A stretch of 25,752 nucleotides of DNA from an uncultured Pseudomonadota bacterium (lineage in GTDB: Bacteria > Pseudomonadota > Gammaproteobacteria > Xanthomonadales > Ahniellaceae). Below, piece by piece: positions 1 through 7,919 of this stretch; position 1 is the stretch's first letter; every line of letters starts with the position of its first letter. The translations under genes and the position numbers were made by a program. Location of the stretch: positions 1-25,752 of the forward strand of contig CALKUS010000028.1 in assembly GCA_937996755.1 (NCBI GenBank), in the 5' to 3' direction. The notes under the pieces were generated by a model. It saw only the letters and a program-made list of their open reading frames with translations, was not told where the DNA came from and made no database searches.

Positions 1-176
1 CGGCCCGGCGCCCAGTCCAGGCGACGGCCCGCGTGCGGGCACTCGTTGTGGAAGGCGTGCAGCGCGCCGTCGACGCGCGTGACGATCACCGAGAAGCCGC
101 CCGTCGACGATTCGACGTCGGCGCTCGTGGCACCGCCCTCGGGCACGTCGTCGACGCGGCATAACGTTTTTCTCAC
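1..176 (-). CDS. Rieske [2Fe-2S] domain protein, N-terminal part
   Basis: The 58 residues visible start at a GTG (176-174) with a GGAGG ribosome binding site ten bases upstream on the minus strand, and run off the left edge. Residues 45-54 read ECPHAGRRLD, the first half of a Rieske cluster site: Cys46 and His48 form the C-x-H pair, preceded by a beta-rich segment (GFSVIVTRVDGALHAF) typical of small soluble Rieske ferredoxin-like proteins. The second C-x2-H pair would lie beyond the edge. Such proteins carry a [2Fe-2S] cluster for electron transfer. The partner and exact subfamily cannot be told from this fragment. The gene is divergent from the next one, with a 161-bp shared upstream region. 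Confidence 0.8.
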   Translation of the reverse strand, partial: MRKTLCRVDDVPEGGATSADVESSTGGFSVIVTRVDGALHAFHNECPHAGRRLDWAPG

Positions 177-337
177 GAATTCGCGACCTCCGCGCAGCGT
201 GCCCGACCGGAAAATATCAAACTCCGACAGGTGCTTGCGTGTCGCGCAAAAACGTCGGCGCCGACACGTCCCGATGCACTTGCAACAGCCCGTGAATCTG
301 GCGCAACCTTCGTCCCCCGCTCCACGAGACACGCACC

Positions 338-604
338 ATGCATCGACCGTTTTCGCCCCGCATGCGCCGTTCGTTCCGCCATCTCGTCCTGACGGTCGCG
401 ATCGTGGCTGGTGCTGTGCTGGCGTTGGCGGGTGCGGCGCTGGCGCTCGTGGTGCTGGCGGTCGGCGCGCTCGCGCACGCCGTGTGGTCGGGCCTGCGCC
501 AGGTGCAGCGCGCAGCGCCGGGTCCCGCCGCCGGCAATCGCGTCATCGACGGCGAGTATGCGGTCGTCGGCCGCTCGCCGCTGCGCGGTGGCGAGCCGCA
601 CTGA
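338..604 (+). CDS. small hypothetical membrane protein (88 aa)
   Basis: This short protein has a basic N-terminus (MHRPFSPRMRRSFRH), then a long hydrophobic stretch at about residues 15-50 rich in Ala, Leu and Val, enough for one long or two short membrane helices, and a polar tail containing RVIDGEYAVV. I recall similar small proteins with a VIDGE(Y/F)xVV tail near genes of this type in xanthomonads, but no function is known to me. The start is chosen by the ATG right before the basic segment; the Shine-Dalgarno is weak (GAGA). It lies 77 bases upstream of the DNA-repair gene and could be cotranscribed with it. Confidence 0.6.
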   Translation: MHRPFSPRMRRSFRHLVLTVAIVAGAVLALAGAALALVVLAVGALAHAVWSGLRQVQRAAPGPAAGNRVIDGEYAVVGRSPLRGGEPH

Positions 605-681
605 CGCGCAGCCGCAATAAGCGGATGGCGGCGACTCCCGGTCGCCGCGACGATGGGCACACGCGAAACAGCGAGGTGCCC

Positions 682-1542
682 GTGAACGCCGTCCTCTCCC
701 GCTCCACCGATACCCTCGCGCGCGTGCGCGCGCGCATCGAACAGTCGCCCGATTCGCCGCCGAGCCTGGAATCGCTCGCGCGCGAGCTCGGCATCAGCCC
801 GTCGCAGCTCACGCGCACGTTCCGCGCGCGCTTCGGCCTCACGCCGAAGGAGCTCGCACAGAACCTCAAGCGCGAGCTGCTCAAGCGCGCGCTGCGCGAC
901 GGGCCCGGCGTCACCGACGCGATCTACGCCGCCGGCTACGGCTCGTCGAGCCGCGTGTACGAAGCGAGCGACCACCTGATCGGCATGACGCCGGGCGCGT
1001 ATCGCGCCGGTGCGAAGGGCGTCGAGATCCGCTGGACCACGCTCGCGACGCCGCTCGGCACGCTGCTCGTCGCGGCGACGGCGCGCGGCCTCTGCGCCGT
1101 GACGCTCGGCGACGACGAGGAGTCGCTCGCGGCCGAGCTCGCGCGCGAGTTTCCCGCCGCCACGCGCACGCGCGTCGACGAAGGCGCGGACGAATTCCTC
1201 GCGGGCGTCGTCGCGCGCGTCGCGCGCAGCCTCGGCATGCGCGGCGCGGCCGCGAACGACGAGCCCCTGCCCGCCGACCTGCGCGCCACCGCGTTCCAGT
1301 GGCAGGTGTGGCAGGCGCTCACGCGCATCCCGCGCGGCGAGACGCGCAGCTACGCCGACATCGCGCGCGAGATCGGGCGCCCGACGGCGTTCCGCGCGGT
1401 GGCGCGAGCGTGCGCGTCGAACAAGCTCGCGCTCGTGGTGCCGTGCCATCGCGTCGTGCGCGACGACGGCACGCTCGGTGGGTATCGGTGGGGCGTGCCG
1501 CGGAAGGAAGCCTTGCTGGCGCTCGAACGGCGCGAGGACTGA
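682..1542 (+). CDS. AraC-type HTH / methylated-DNA-protein cysteine methyltransferase (Ada-like, lacking the N-terminal sensor)
   Basis: The 286-residue protein has two parts. Residues about 20-105 are an AraC-type helix-turn-helix pair (SLARELGISPSQLTRTF, then a second helix set ending FGLT...MTPGAYR). Residues about 112-286 are an O6-alkylguanine-DNA alkyltransferase with the active-site motif PCHR at 254-257 (acceptor Cys255), followed by GTLGGYRWGVPRKEALL. This matches the C-terminal two-thirds of Ada. The Ada N-terminal zinc/Cys domain that senses methylphosphotriesters is absent. The likely role is suicide repair of O6-methylguanine, perhaps with DNA binding or regulation through the HTH. 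Start GTG 682 is preferred because GAGG lies five bases upstream; ATG 625 in the same frame is an alternative, adding 19 residues. The reading frame stays open further upstream, but that part overlaps the preceding gene and shows no domain. Confidence 0.88.
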   Translation: MNAVLSRSTDTLARVRARIEQSPDSPPSLESLARELGISPSQLTRTFRARFGLTPKELAQNLKRELLKRALRDGPGVTDAIYAAGYGSSSRVYEASDHLIGMTPGAYRAGAKGVEIRWTTLATPLGTLLVAATARGLCAVTLGDDEESLAAELAREFPAATRTRVDEGADEFLAGVVARVARSLGMRGAAANDEPLPADLRATAFQWQVWQALTRIPRGETRSYADIAREIGRPTAFRAVARACASNKLALVVPCHRVVRDDGTLGGYRWGVPRKEALLALERRED

Positions 1543-1566
1543 CGCCACTGCTACAGCGCGGATGTC

Positions 1567-1702
1567 GCAGGAGCGCACCCTGTGCGCGATCGGCGAGTGG
1601 TCCGGGGAAACACGATGCGCGGCAGATGGTCCTGTCGAAGCCCATCTGCAACGCAACGACTCCCCGGAGCACTCGCCGATCGCCCACAGGGTGGGCTCCT
1701 AC
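1567..1702. repeat. tail-to-tail pair of REP-plus-tail elements (136-bp palindrome)
   Basis: This fills most of the 356-bp gap between the methyltransferase and the YedA-like gene; I see no gene in it. Bases 1567-1640 read a REP hairpin (GCAGGAGCGCACCCTGTGCG) followed by a tail containing GGCGAGTGGTCCGGGGA and GCAGATGG, ending CCTGTCGAAG. The minus strand from 1702 to 1632 carries the same order: GTAGGAGCCCACCCTGTGGG, GGCGAGTGCTCCGGGGA, GCAGATGG, ending CTTCGACAG. The two copies share their last bases near 1632-1640. The outer 40-nt arms match at 37 positions. A third copy lies at 12019-12091. The gap's remainder (1703-1898) holds the short palindrome GGCGCG...CGCGCC near 1870 and a weak possible promoter (TTGCAG 1827-1832, TAGCCT 1848-1853, 15-base spacer). 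Confidence 0.85.
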
Positions 1703-1898
1703 CTTCGGCCGCAGCGCTTCGGATGCGAAAGCGTGGCGTGGCTGCGACGTGCAGTGGTACAACGCGCTCCGCTCCAGGCTCGTAGGGCACGCAGTGGCAC
1801 CGCGGCGCACTGTCGCGGTGGCCCTGTTGCAGACTCCGCGCTCCGGCTAGCCTGACGGGCATGCTGGCGCGCCCTGCGCGCCGTCTCTGGAATTCCCG

Positions 1899-2795
1899 AT
1901 GAAAGACACCGTCCGGCAGGACTCCGCGCCTGCCACTGCCGCGCGCGTGAAAGTGTGGCTCGCGCTCCTCACCGTCTACATCGTGTGGGGCTCGACCTAC
2001 CTCGGCATCCGCGTCGCGCTGGAAGGCTGGCCGCCGTTCGCGATGGCTGCGATCCGGTTCGCGATCGCGGGCGCGCTGATGCTCGCGTTCCTGCGCTGGC
2101 GCGGCACGCCGTGGCCCACGGCGAAGCAGTGGCGCAACTGCGCGATCACCGGAACGCTGCTGCTCGCGGGCGGCAACGGGCTCGTCTGCTACGCCGAGCT
2201 CACCGTGTCGTCCGGCCTTGCCGCGGTCGCCGTCGCGGTGATGCCGCTGTTCGCGGCGCTGTTCGCGGGCATCTACGGCAAGTGGCCCGCGGGCCGCGAC
2301 TGGCTCGGCCTCGTGATCGGCTTCGCGGGCGTGATCGCGCTGAACCTGGGCGGCGAGATGCGCGCGAGCCCGGCCGGCGCGATGGCGCTGCTCGCGGCGC
2401 CGATCGCATGGTCGTTCGGCTCGGTGTGGAGCAAGCACCAGGACATGCCGAACCCGTTCATGAGCACGGCCGCGCAGATGCTGCTCGGCAGCATCCCGCT
2501 CGCGGCGATCGCGTACTTGATGGGAGAAGGCGTACCCGCGGCGCCGAGCCTGAAATCGACGCTCGCCGTCGCCTACCTCGTCGTGTTCGGCTCGATCCTC
2601 GCGTTCACCGCGTACATCTATCTGCTGAACCGCGTGCGCCCCGCGCTCGCGACGAGCTACGCGTACGTGAACCCGCCGATCGCGGTGCTGTTCGGCGTGC
2701 TGCTCGCGGGCGAGACGTTTGGTCCTTTTGAAGCCGTCGCCATGGTCGTGATCCTGGTCGGCGTCGTCGTCATCCTCACGAGCCGCGCCCGCTGA
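1899..2795 (+). CDS. yedA: EamA/DMT-family exporter, YedA-like
   Basis: The 298-residue protein is almost entirely hydrophobic with about ten membrane helices arranged as two EamA repeats. The first repeat begins LTVYIVWGSTYLGIRVALE (residues about 24-42) and the second ends near LATSYAYVNPPIAVLFG and a final helix before TSRAR. The landmarks WGSTY, GGNGLV, SGLAAV, AWSFGSVW and the SPALATSYAYVNP-type motif correspond closely to E. coli YedA, an inner-membrane drug/metabolite transporter-family protein. The substrate is unknown; amino-acid or metabolite efflux is the family norm. The ATG follows a 5' region with a GGCGCG/CGCGCC palindrome. No operon partner lies on this strand; a large inverted repeat follows 31 bases after the stop. 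Confidence 0.9.
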   Translation: MKDTVRQDSAPATAARVKVWLALLTVYIVWGSTYLGIRVALEGWPPFAMAAIRFAIAGALMLAFLRWRGTPWPTAKQWRNCAITGTLLLAGGNGLVCYAELTVSSGLAAVAVAVMPLFAALFAGIYGKWPAGRDWLGLVIGFAGVIALNLGGEMRASPAGAMALLAAPIAWSFGSVWSKHQDMPNPFMSTAAQMLLGSIPLAAIAYLMGEGVPAAPSLKSTLAVAYLVVFGSILAFTAYIYLLNRVRPALATSYAYVNPPIAVLFGVLLAGETFGPFEAVAMVVILVGVVVILTSRAR

Positions 2796-2826
2796 AAGGC
2801 GGGTTTCCACGTTCGAATCGAGGTGT

Positions 2827-2945
2827 CTCGAAGGAAGTGGGAGCGGCCCACGGCCGCGACTCCCTCAGCGTTCGAAGAATCCACAAGACGCCTCGAACGA
2901 AGCGCCTTCTGATCGCGGCCATGGGCCGCTCCCACTTCCTTCGAG
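2827..2945. repeat. 119-bp inverted repeat with REP cores at both ends
   Basis: Arms 2827-2859 and 2913-2945 are reverse complements at 32 of 33 positions. Each arm contains GTGGGAGCGGCC followed by GGCCGCGA, itself a small hairpin, so the element is a pair of REP-like hairpins facing outward around a 53-base spacer (2860-2912). The core resembles intergenic GTGGGAGCG...CGCGA repeats of xanthomonads and pseudomonads. It lies between the convergent ends of the YedA-like gene and the small minus-strand gene and may act as a bidirectional transcript end or stabiliser. Confidence 0.88.
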
Positions 2946-2959
2946 CAGCGCTCCGGAAA

Positions 2960-3217
2960 TTACCCGAGCGCACCACCTCGAAGGACCAGGAGGAGTGCCT
3001 TGTGCCTTTCGGGCGACTTGAGACGCAGCGTCTCGAGCACCTGCTGCAGCGGCACGCCCTCGTCGCATTCGCGGCGCGCGGCGAGCTGGCGGAGTCGGGT
3101 CGCGTGCAGCGGATCGCCTTCCACGGACGCCGTGGCGGCGCGCGCCTTCTCGATCGGGCAGAACTGGCCCGGCTGGATCTCGTCGTTGCGTTCGAAGCAG
3201 ACGATTTCGGCGGACAT
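2960..3217 (-). CDS. small hypothetical protein (85 aa)
   Basis: This minus-strand frame starts at ATG 3217 with GGAGAG five bases upstream, and reads MSAEIVCFERNDEIQPGQFC, continuing to a basic, Leu-rich end (LLLVLRGGALG). It has three Cys (7, 20 and one in RRECDEG) but no complete metal motif. A longer form starting at 3259 lacks a ribosome binding site. The composition is soluble and charged, with a predicted helical segment through LQQVLETLRLKSPERHKALL. I do not recognise a family. It is downstream of the exporter operon on the same strand, but a strong hairpin (3306-3329) separates them, so it probably has its own promoter. Confidence 0.55.
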   Translation of the reverse strand: MSAEIVCFERNDEIQPGQFCPIEKARAATASVEGDPLHATRLRQLAARRECDEGVPLQQVLETLRLKSPERHKALLLVLRGGALG

Positions 3218-3305
3218 CGCGGCTCTCCGGTCCGGGCCCGTTTTCGGGGCCATGTCCATGAAAGCGGAAAACGGAGGGGTTTTCCCTCAGCCTGGCGACA
3301 ATCCT

Positions 3306-3329
3306 GCGCCCGTCCGGGAGGACGGGCGC
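3306..3329 (-). terminator. strong hairpin after the exporter operon
   Basis: GCGCCCGTCC and GGACGGGCGC form a perfect 10-bp GC stem with a 4-base loop, 20 bases past the stop of the last permease on the minus strand. There is no T-run directly after it, so it is a terminator or RNA-stabilising hairpin rather than a textbook intrinsic terminator. Confidence 0.6.
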
Positions 3330-3349
3330 AAGTGGCTGATCGGCAAGGG

Positions 3350-4528
3350 CTACGCGGCGCGCAGCGCGGTCGTGACGGGCATGCGCGCGGCGCGCCAGGC
3401 CGGCAGCAGGCCGCCGAAGAATCCAACGACGAGCGAGATGAGCAGGCCCGTGACCACGAGCGGACCGGTCACGCGGAACTGGAACACGACCTGCGTGAAG
3501 TTCTGCCCGAGCGTCGCGACCGACATGCCGTTGAACAGCACGTACGCCACGATCGCACCGATCACACCACCGACGAGCGACAGGATCATCGCCTCGATCA
3601 TCACCGACAACACGACCGGCAGGCCGCCGAAGCCGATCGCGCGCAACGTGGCGATCTCGCGCGCACGCGCCGCGACGGCCGCGTACATCGTGTTGAGCGC
3701 GGCGAAGATCGCGCCGAGCGCCATGATGATCGTGACCACGCCGGCGAGCACGCCGATCATCTGGCGGAACTGCTTCGACTGCGCGCTGTAGTAGTCGACC
3801 TCGCGCAGCACGTCGACCTGCAGCCGCGGGTCGGCAGTGAGCGCATCCTTCAGCGTGGCGAGCGCTTCCTTCGATTCGAGCTTCGCGCGCACCGTGCTGT
3901 AGCCCTGGCGGCCGAACGTGCTCTGCGCGGTGCCGGCATCCACCCAGAGCTCCGACTCGTTCGCGTCGCCCGACTCGAACACGCCGACGACGGTCCAGTC
4001 GGAACCGCGCATGCGGATCACGTCGCCGAGGTTCGCGCCCTGGAACTGGCGCGTCACGCCGCGGCCGACCAGCACTTCGCGCAGGCCGGACTGGAACGCG
4101 CGCCCTTCGACGATCTTCACCTGCGGCCGCAGCTTCAGGCCGTTCGGCTCGAGGCCGCGCAGCGTGACGTTCGAGCCGGTCTTCTGGCCCGGTCGCGGCA
4201 GCTCGGAGATCACGAGCAGCTCGGCGGAGACGAGCGGCTTGCCTTCCTCGTCCTTCGCGATGCCCGGGCCCTGCCTGATGAGGTCGGCCGCGTCGCGGCC
4301 CAGTGCCGAGTTGAGCTCGGAATCGGACGAGCCGCCGCGCAGCACCATCGCGACGTCGTCGCGACCCGCGGCCTTCAGCGTCGACTGGAAACCTTCCGCC
4401 ATCGCGAGCAGCGCGGTGAACACCGCGACGACGCCGGCGAGGCCCACGACGATGACGAGCGACGAGCCCCACCTCTCGGGGATGCTCTTGATGTTGACCG
4501 CCGTGATGGCCGATGTCTGCTTGAACAT
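3350..4528 (-). CDS. ABC transporter permease, FtsX/MacB type (second of operon)
   Basis: The 392-residue protein has the FtsX/MacB topology: one N-terminal helix at about residues 21-43 (SSLVIVVGLAGVVAVFTALL), a periplasmic domain of about 220 residues, then three C-terminal helices (VLAGVVTIIMALGAIFAALN; ILSLVGGVIGAIVAYVLF; VTGLLISLVVGFFGGLLPAW) and the end motif PAWRAARMPVTTALRAA. The cytoplasmic loop REIATLRAIGFGG is the coupling segment that contacts the ATPase in this family. The gene follows the other permease by 15 bases, and that spacer holds the ribosome binding site GAGGAG. It is the last gene of the operon. Likely substrates are lipoproteins, peptides or drugs; the sequence does not decide. 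Confidence 0.9.
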   Translation of the reverse strand: MFKQTSAITAVNIKSIPERWGSSLVIVVGLAGVVAVFTALLAMAEGFQSTLKAAGRDDVAMVLRGGSSDSELNSALGRDAADLIRQGPGIAKDEEGKPLVSAELLVISELPRPGQKTGSNVTLRGLEPNGLKLRPQVKIVEGRAFQSGLREVLVGRGVTRQFQGANLGDVIRMRGSDWTVVGVFESGDANESELWVDAGTAQSTFGRQGYSTVRAKLESKEALATLKDALTADPRLQVDVLREVDYYSAQSKQFRQMIGVLAGVVTIIMALGAIFAALNTMYAAVAARAREIATLRAIGFGGLPVVLSVMIEAMILSLVGGVIGAIVAYVLFNGMSVATLGQNFTQVVFQFRVTGPLVVTGLLISLVVGFFGGLLPAWRAARMPVTTALRAA

Positions 4529-4543
4529 GGTCGTTCGCTCCTC

Positions 4544-5701
4544 TTATCGGCCGGCCAGCGCATCGACGATCTTCAGGCGCCGCGCGCGCAGCGCGGGCCC
4601 GAGGCCGACGGCGAGCGCGAGCCCGATCATCGCGGCGAAACCGAACGCCCAGACGCGCCAGTCCACCTCGATCGGGAAGTTGCCGCCCGAGCTCTTCGCG
4701 ATGCCGAACGCGAGGAACGTCGCGAGGCCGAGGCCCAACAGGCCGCCGATCAGGCACATGAACAGCGACTCGGCGAGCACGAAGCCCACGATCGCGCCGT
4801 CCTGGAAGCCGAGCGTCTTGAGGATCGCGAGCTCGGGCACGCGCTCGCGCACGCTCTGCGCCATGGTGTTGCCCACGACGAGCAGCAATGTGAAGAACAC
4901 CGCGAACAGGATCCAGCGCACGATCAAGCCGATGTCGCCGAACTGTTTCACGAAGCCGATGTTCCAGTCCTTCTCGGTCATCGTCTTCGTTTCGTCGGGC
5001 GAGTTCTCGAACTTCGCGTCGATCGCAGCGGCGACGCGCTCGGCGTCGTCGGGCGACTTCAGCTTGATGTTGTAGATGCCCGCGCGACCGCTGCCGAACT
5101 GGTTCGCCTCGTCGAAGTAGTCGAAGTTGATGAACACCTGCTGCGTGTTCTTCTGCCACTCCTCGTCCTTGCCGTCGTAGATGCCGACGATGTCGAACTC
5201 CCAGGACTTGCTGCCGTTCTTCTGCGGGAAGATGTTCGACGCGATCGGCACCTTCTGGCCGACCTTCCAGCCGTAGCGGTCGGCCAGCACGCGGCCCACG
5301 ATGGCGCTCGTGCGGTTGTTCTGGAACGCCTGCCACTGCTCGTCGGACATCTTCCATTCCGGATAGACGTCGCGCCAGCGCAGCGGCGGCACGGCGAACG
5401 CGAACAGCTGGTCGTTCTCCTTGTAGACGCCGCCGAACCACTGCTGCCACGACACCTTGTCGACGCCGGGAATGGCCTCGATCTGCGGCAGCAGGCGCAT
5501 CGGCAGCGGCGTGGTGAACGACACGCGCGCCTGTGTGATGAGGCGCGTGGCGCCGATGAAATCGGCCCCCGCGTTGAACAGCAGGTTCACCGCCTGCAGG
5601 AACCCGAACAGCACGAACGCCGTCAGGATCGACAGCAGCGTCAGCGTGAACCGCGACTTCTTCCGGAACAGGTTCCGGAACACGAACCCGGTCTTCGTCA
5701 T
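4544..5701 (-). CDS. ABC transporter permease, FtsX/MacB type (first of operon)
   Basis: The 385-residue permease has an N-terminal helix (FTLTLLSILTAFVLFGFLQA, about residues 18-37) after the basic stretch RNLFRKKSR, a periplasmic region with MacB_PCD-like features, and three C-terminal helices (WILFAVFFTLLLVVGN; VLAESLFMCLIGGLLGLGLA; WAFGFAAMIGLALAVGLGP). The loop VPELAILKTLGFQDG is the expected ATPase-coupling segment. It differs from the following permease, so the exporter is probably a heterodimer rather than the homodimer of MacB. The start lies ten bases after the ATPase stop, with a weak GGA ribosome binding site in the gap, indicating coupled translation. Confidence 0.9.
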   Translation of the reverse strand: MTKTGFVFRNLFRKKSRFTLTLLSILTAFVLFGFLQAVNLLFNAGADFIGATRLITQARVSFTTPLPMRLLPQIEAIPGVDKVSWQQWFGGVYKENDQLFAFAVPPLRWRDVYPEWKMSDEQWQAFQNNRTSAIVGRVLADRYGWKVGQKVPIASNIFPQKNGSKSWEFDIVGIYDGKDEEWQKNTQQVFINFDYFDEANQFGSGRAGIYNIKLKSPDDAERVAAAIDAKFENSPDETKTMTEKDWNIGFVKQFGDIGLIVRWILFAVFFTLLLVVGNTMAQSVRERVPELAILKTLGFQDGAIVGFVLAESLFMCLIGGLLGLGLATFLAFGIAKSSGGNFPIEVDWRVWAFGFAAMIGLALAVGLGPALRARRLKIVDALAGR

Positions 5702-5711
5702 GGCGCGATCC

Positions 5712-6407
<696 letters not shown>

Positions 6408-6458
6408 GTGGTTATGCCTCGTAGGGTTCGATGCTTCGTAGCCTTGTCGCGTCTCGTC

Positions 6459-6548
6459 GTCCGAGTCTGGGTCTGAGTGCGCGGTGTGCGGCGCTTCGAG
6501 CAGCCCGAGCGTCAGAGCTTGCGCACTCAGACTCGGACTCAGACCCGG
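6459..6548. repeat. inverted array of degenerate GTCTGA hexamers
   Basis: The left arm (6459-6482) reads as hexamers TCCGAG, TCTGGG, TCTGAG then TGCGC; the right arm (6521-6548) is its reverse: GCGCA, CTCAGA, CTCGGA, CTCAGA, CCCGG. A 38-base loop separates them. The element ends one base before the stop codon of the membrane-fusion gene and lies inside the exporter operon, so it could modulate read-through to the ATPase and permeases. Two heptamer elements of the same design occur at 9791-9894 and 18341-18435. Confidence 0.8.
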
Positions 6549-6549
6549 A

Positions 6550-7779
6550 TCACTTCGCTATTGCCACTTCCTGGCCATCCTTCAATTCCGGCGGCCCATC
6601 GACGATCACCGACTCGCCGGCGCGCACGCCGGACTTCACTTCGCGTGAATCGCCGATGCTGCCGCCGACCGTGACGGCGCGGCGTTCGGCCTTGCCTTCG
6701 CGCAGCACGTACAGCACGTCGCGCTCGCCTTCCTTGCGCAGCGCGCTCGCGGGCACGAGCACGCCGGCCGGGGCCTGCGCCTGCGCGACGGCGGGCTTCT
6801 CGGCCTCGAGGAACGCCACGCGCACGCCCATGTCGGGCACGACGCGATCGTCCTTCTGCTCGAGCTTGATGCGCACCTTCACCGTGGCCTTCGAGCGGTC
6901 GGCGGTCGGGATGATCGCGATCACCGACGACGGGATCTTCCAGTCGGGATACGCGTTCAGGAACGACTCGACCGGCTGGCCTGGCTTCACGCGGTTGATG
7001 TAGGACTCGTTCACGTCGACCTGCACCTCGAGCGAGTCCATGTCGACGATCGTCGCGATGCCGCTGCGCGTGAAGCCGCCGCCGGCGGAGATCGGCGAGA
7101 TCATCTCGCCGGGCTGCGCGGCCTTGACCGTGACGACGCCTGCGAACGGCGCGCGCACGATCGTGTTGTCGAGCTGCACGTCGGCGACGCGCACCGATTC
7201 CTGCGCGACCTCCACCGAGCGTTCGGCACTCGCGAGGCGCGCCTTCCAGGTTTCGCTCTGCGTGGTCGCGGCGTCGAGCGCCGACGCGCTCACCAGCTTG
7301 CGCGCGGCGAGCTCGCGCGCGCGCTGCTCCTCGCGCTGCGCGTTCGCGAGTTGCGTGCGATTTTCGGCCACCTGCGCCTTCGCCGCGGCGAGCTGCGCGC
7401 GATAGAGCGCGAGCGACGCCTGCGCCTCGGTGTCGTCCAGCGTCGCGAGCACTTCGCCGTCGGCGACGCGCTGGCCTTCCTCGATCAGCACCTCGCGCAC
7501 CTTGCCGGTGATCTTCGCCGACACGGTCGCCTGGCGGCGCGCCGTGACGTAGCCGGTGGCGTCCAGCACCGACGCGCCCTGCGGCAAACCGGCCATCGCG
7601 CGCGCGGGCGCCACGCGGACCTGCGCCGGGCCTTCGCGCAGCAGCGCCCAGGCGCCCACGCCGCCCGCGACCAGCAGCAGCGCGATCACGCCGAGGATCA
7701 ACGGCGCGCGCGAGCGCTCCGGCTCCTCGGCGCTGCGGTCGATGCGCAGCTGGTTCAGCAACTCGGACTGGTTGTTCAT
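6550..7779 (-). CDS. membrane-fusion (periplasmic adaptor) protein of the ABC exporter
   Basis: The 409-residue protein begins with a cytoplasmic tail, one signal-anchor helix (about 27-46, PLILGVIALLLVAGGVGAWA), and then the HlyD/MacA-type order: lipoyl half (VSAKITGKVREVLIEEGQRV), an Ala/Gln/Arg-rich coiled-coil hairpin (ALYRAQLAAAKAQVAENRTQ region), the second lipoyl half (IVRAPFAGVVTVKAAQPGE), a beta-barrel with NAYPDWKIPS, and a membrane-proximal domain ending ELKDGQEVAIAK. It would bridge the inner-membrane exporter to an outer-membrane channel not encoded here. The start ATG 7779 is set by the anchor; the frame opens 30 residues further upstream, but those residues look unlike the family. 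No clear Shine-Dalgarno is seen. First gene of the four-gene minus-strand operon. Confidence 0.88.
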   Translation of the reverse strand: MNNQSELLNQLRIDRSAEEPERSRAPLILGVIALLLVAGGVGAWALLREGPAQVRVAPARAMAGLPQGASVLDATGYVTARRQATVSAKITGKVREVLIEEGQRVADGEVLATLDDTEAQASLALYRAQLAAAKAQVAENRTQLANAQREEQRARELAARKLVSASALDAATTQSETWKARLASAERSVEVAQESVRVADVQLDNTIVRAPFAGVVTVKAAQPGEMISPISAGGGFTRSGIATIVDMDSLEVQVDVNESYINRVKPGQPVESFLNAYPDWKIPSSVIAIIPTADRSKATVKVRIKLEQKDDRVVPDMGVRVAFLEAEKPAVAQAQAPAGVLVPASALRKEGERDVLYVLREGKAERRAVTVGGSIGDSREVKSGVRAGESVIVDGPPELKDGQEVAIAK

Positions 7780-7919
7780 GGGCAGCGAGCATGGACGCGG
7801 GGCGAGCGCACGGTAAGGGTGGGCGGTCAGTCGCGCAAGCTGACATTCGTCACTACGAGCAGGGGCCAATCTTCGCGGACGGCCGCTCCGCCGCGATATG
7901 CTCCGCCCGGGGGTGCCAC

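Noticed and set aside
46..681. N-terminal extension of the MGMT frame (498 codons in all)
   Set aside because: The extra part overlaps the small membrane gene, reads as Arg/Ala-rich nonsense, and lacks any ribosome binding site; the GTG at 682 just precedes the HTH domain.
1543..1898. Small plus-strand gene in the gap before the exporter
   Set aside because: Open frames here are explained by the palindromic repeat and show no ribosome binding site or recognisable protein pattern.
3230..3300. Additional attenuator hairpin GGAAAAC...GTTTTCC near 3290
   Set aside because: The stem is short and A/T-rich, its place between two minus-strand genes is not coupled to any start, and no T-run follows on the correct strand.
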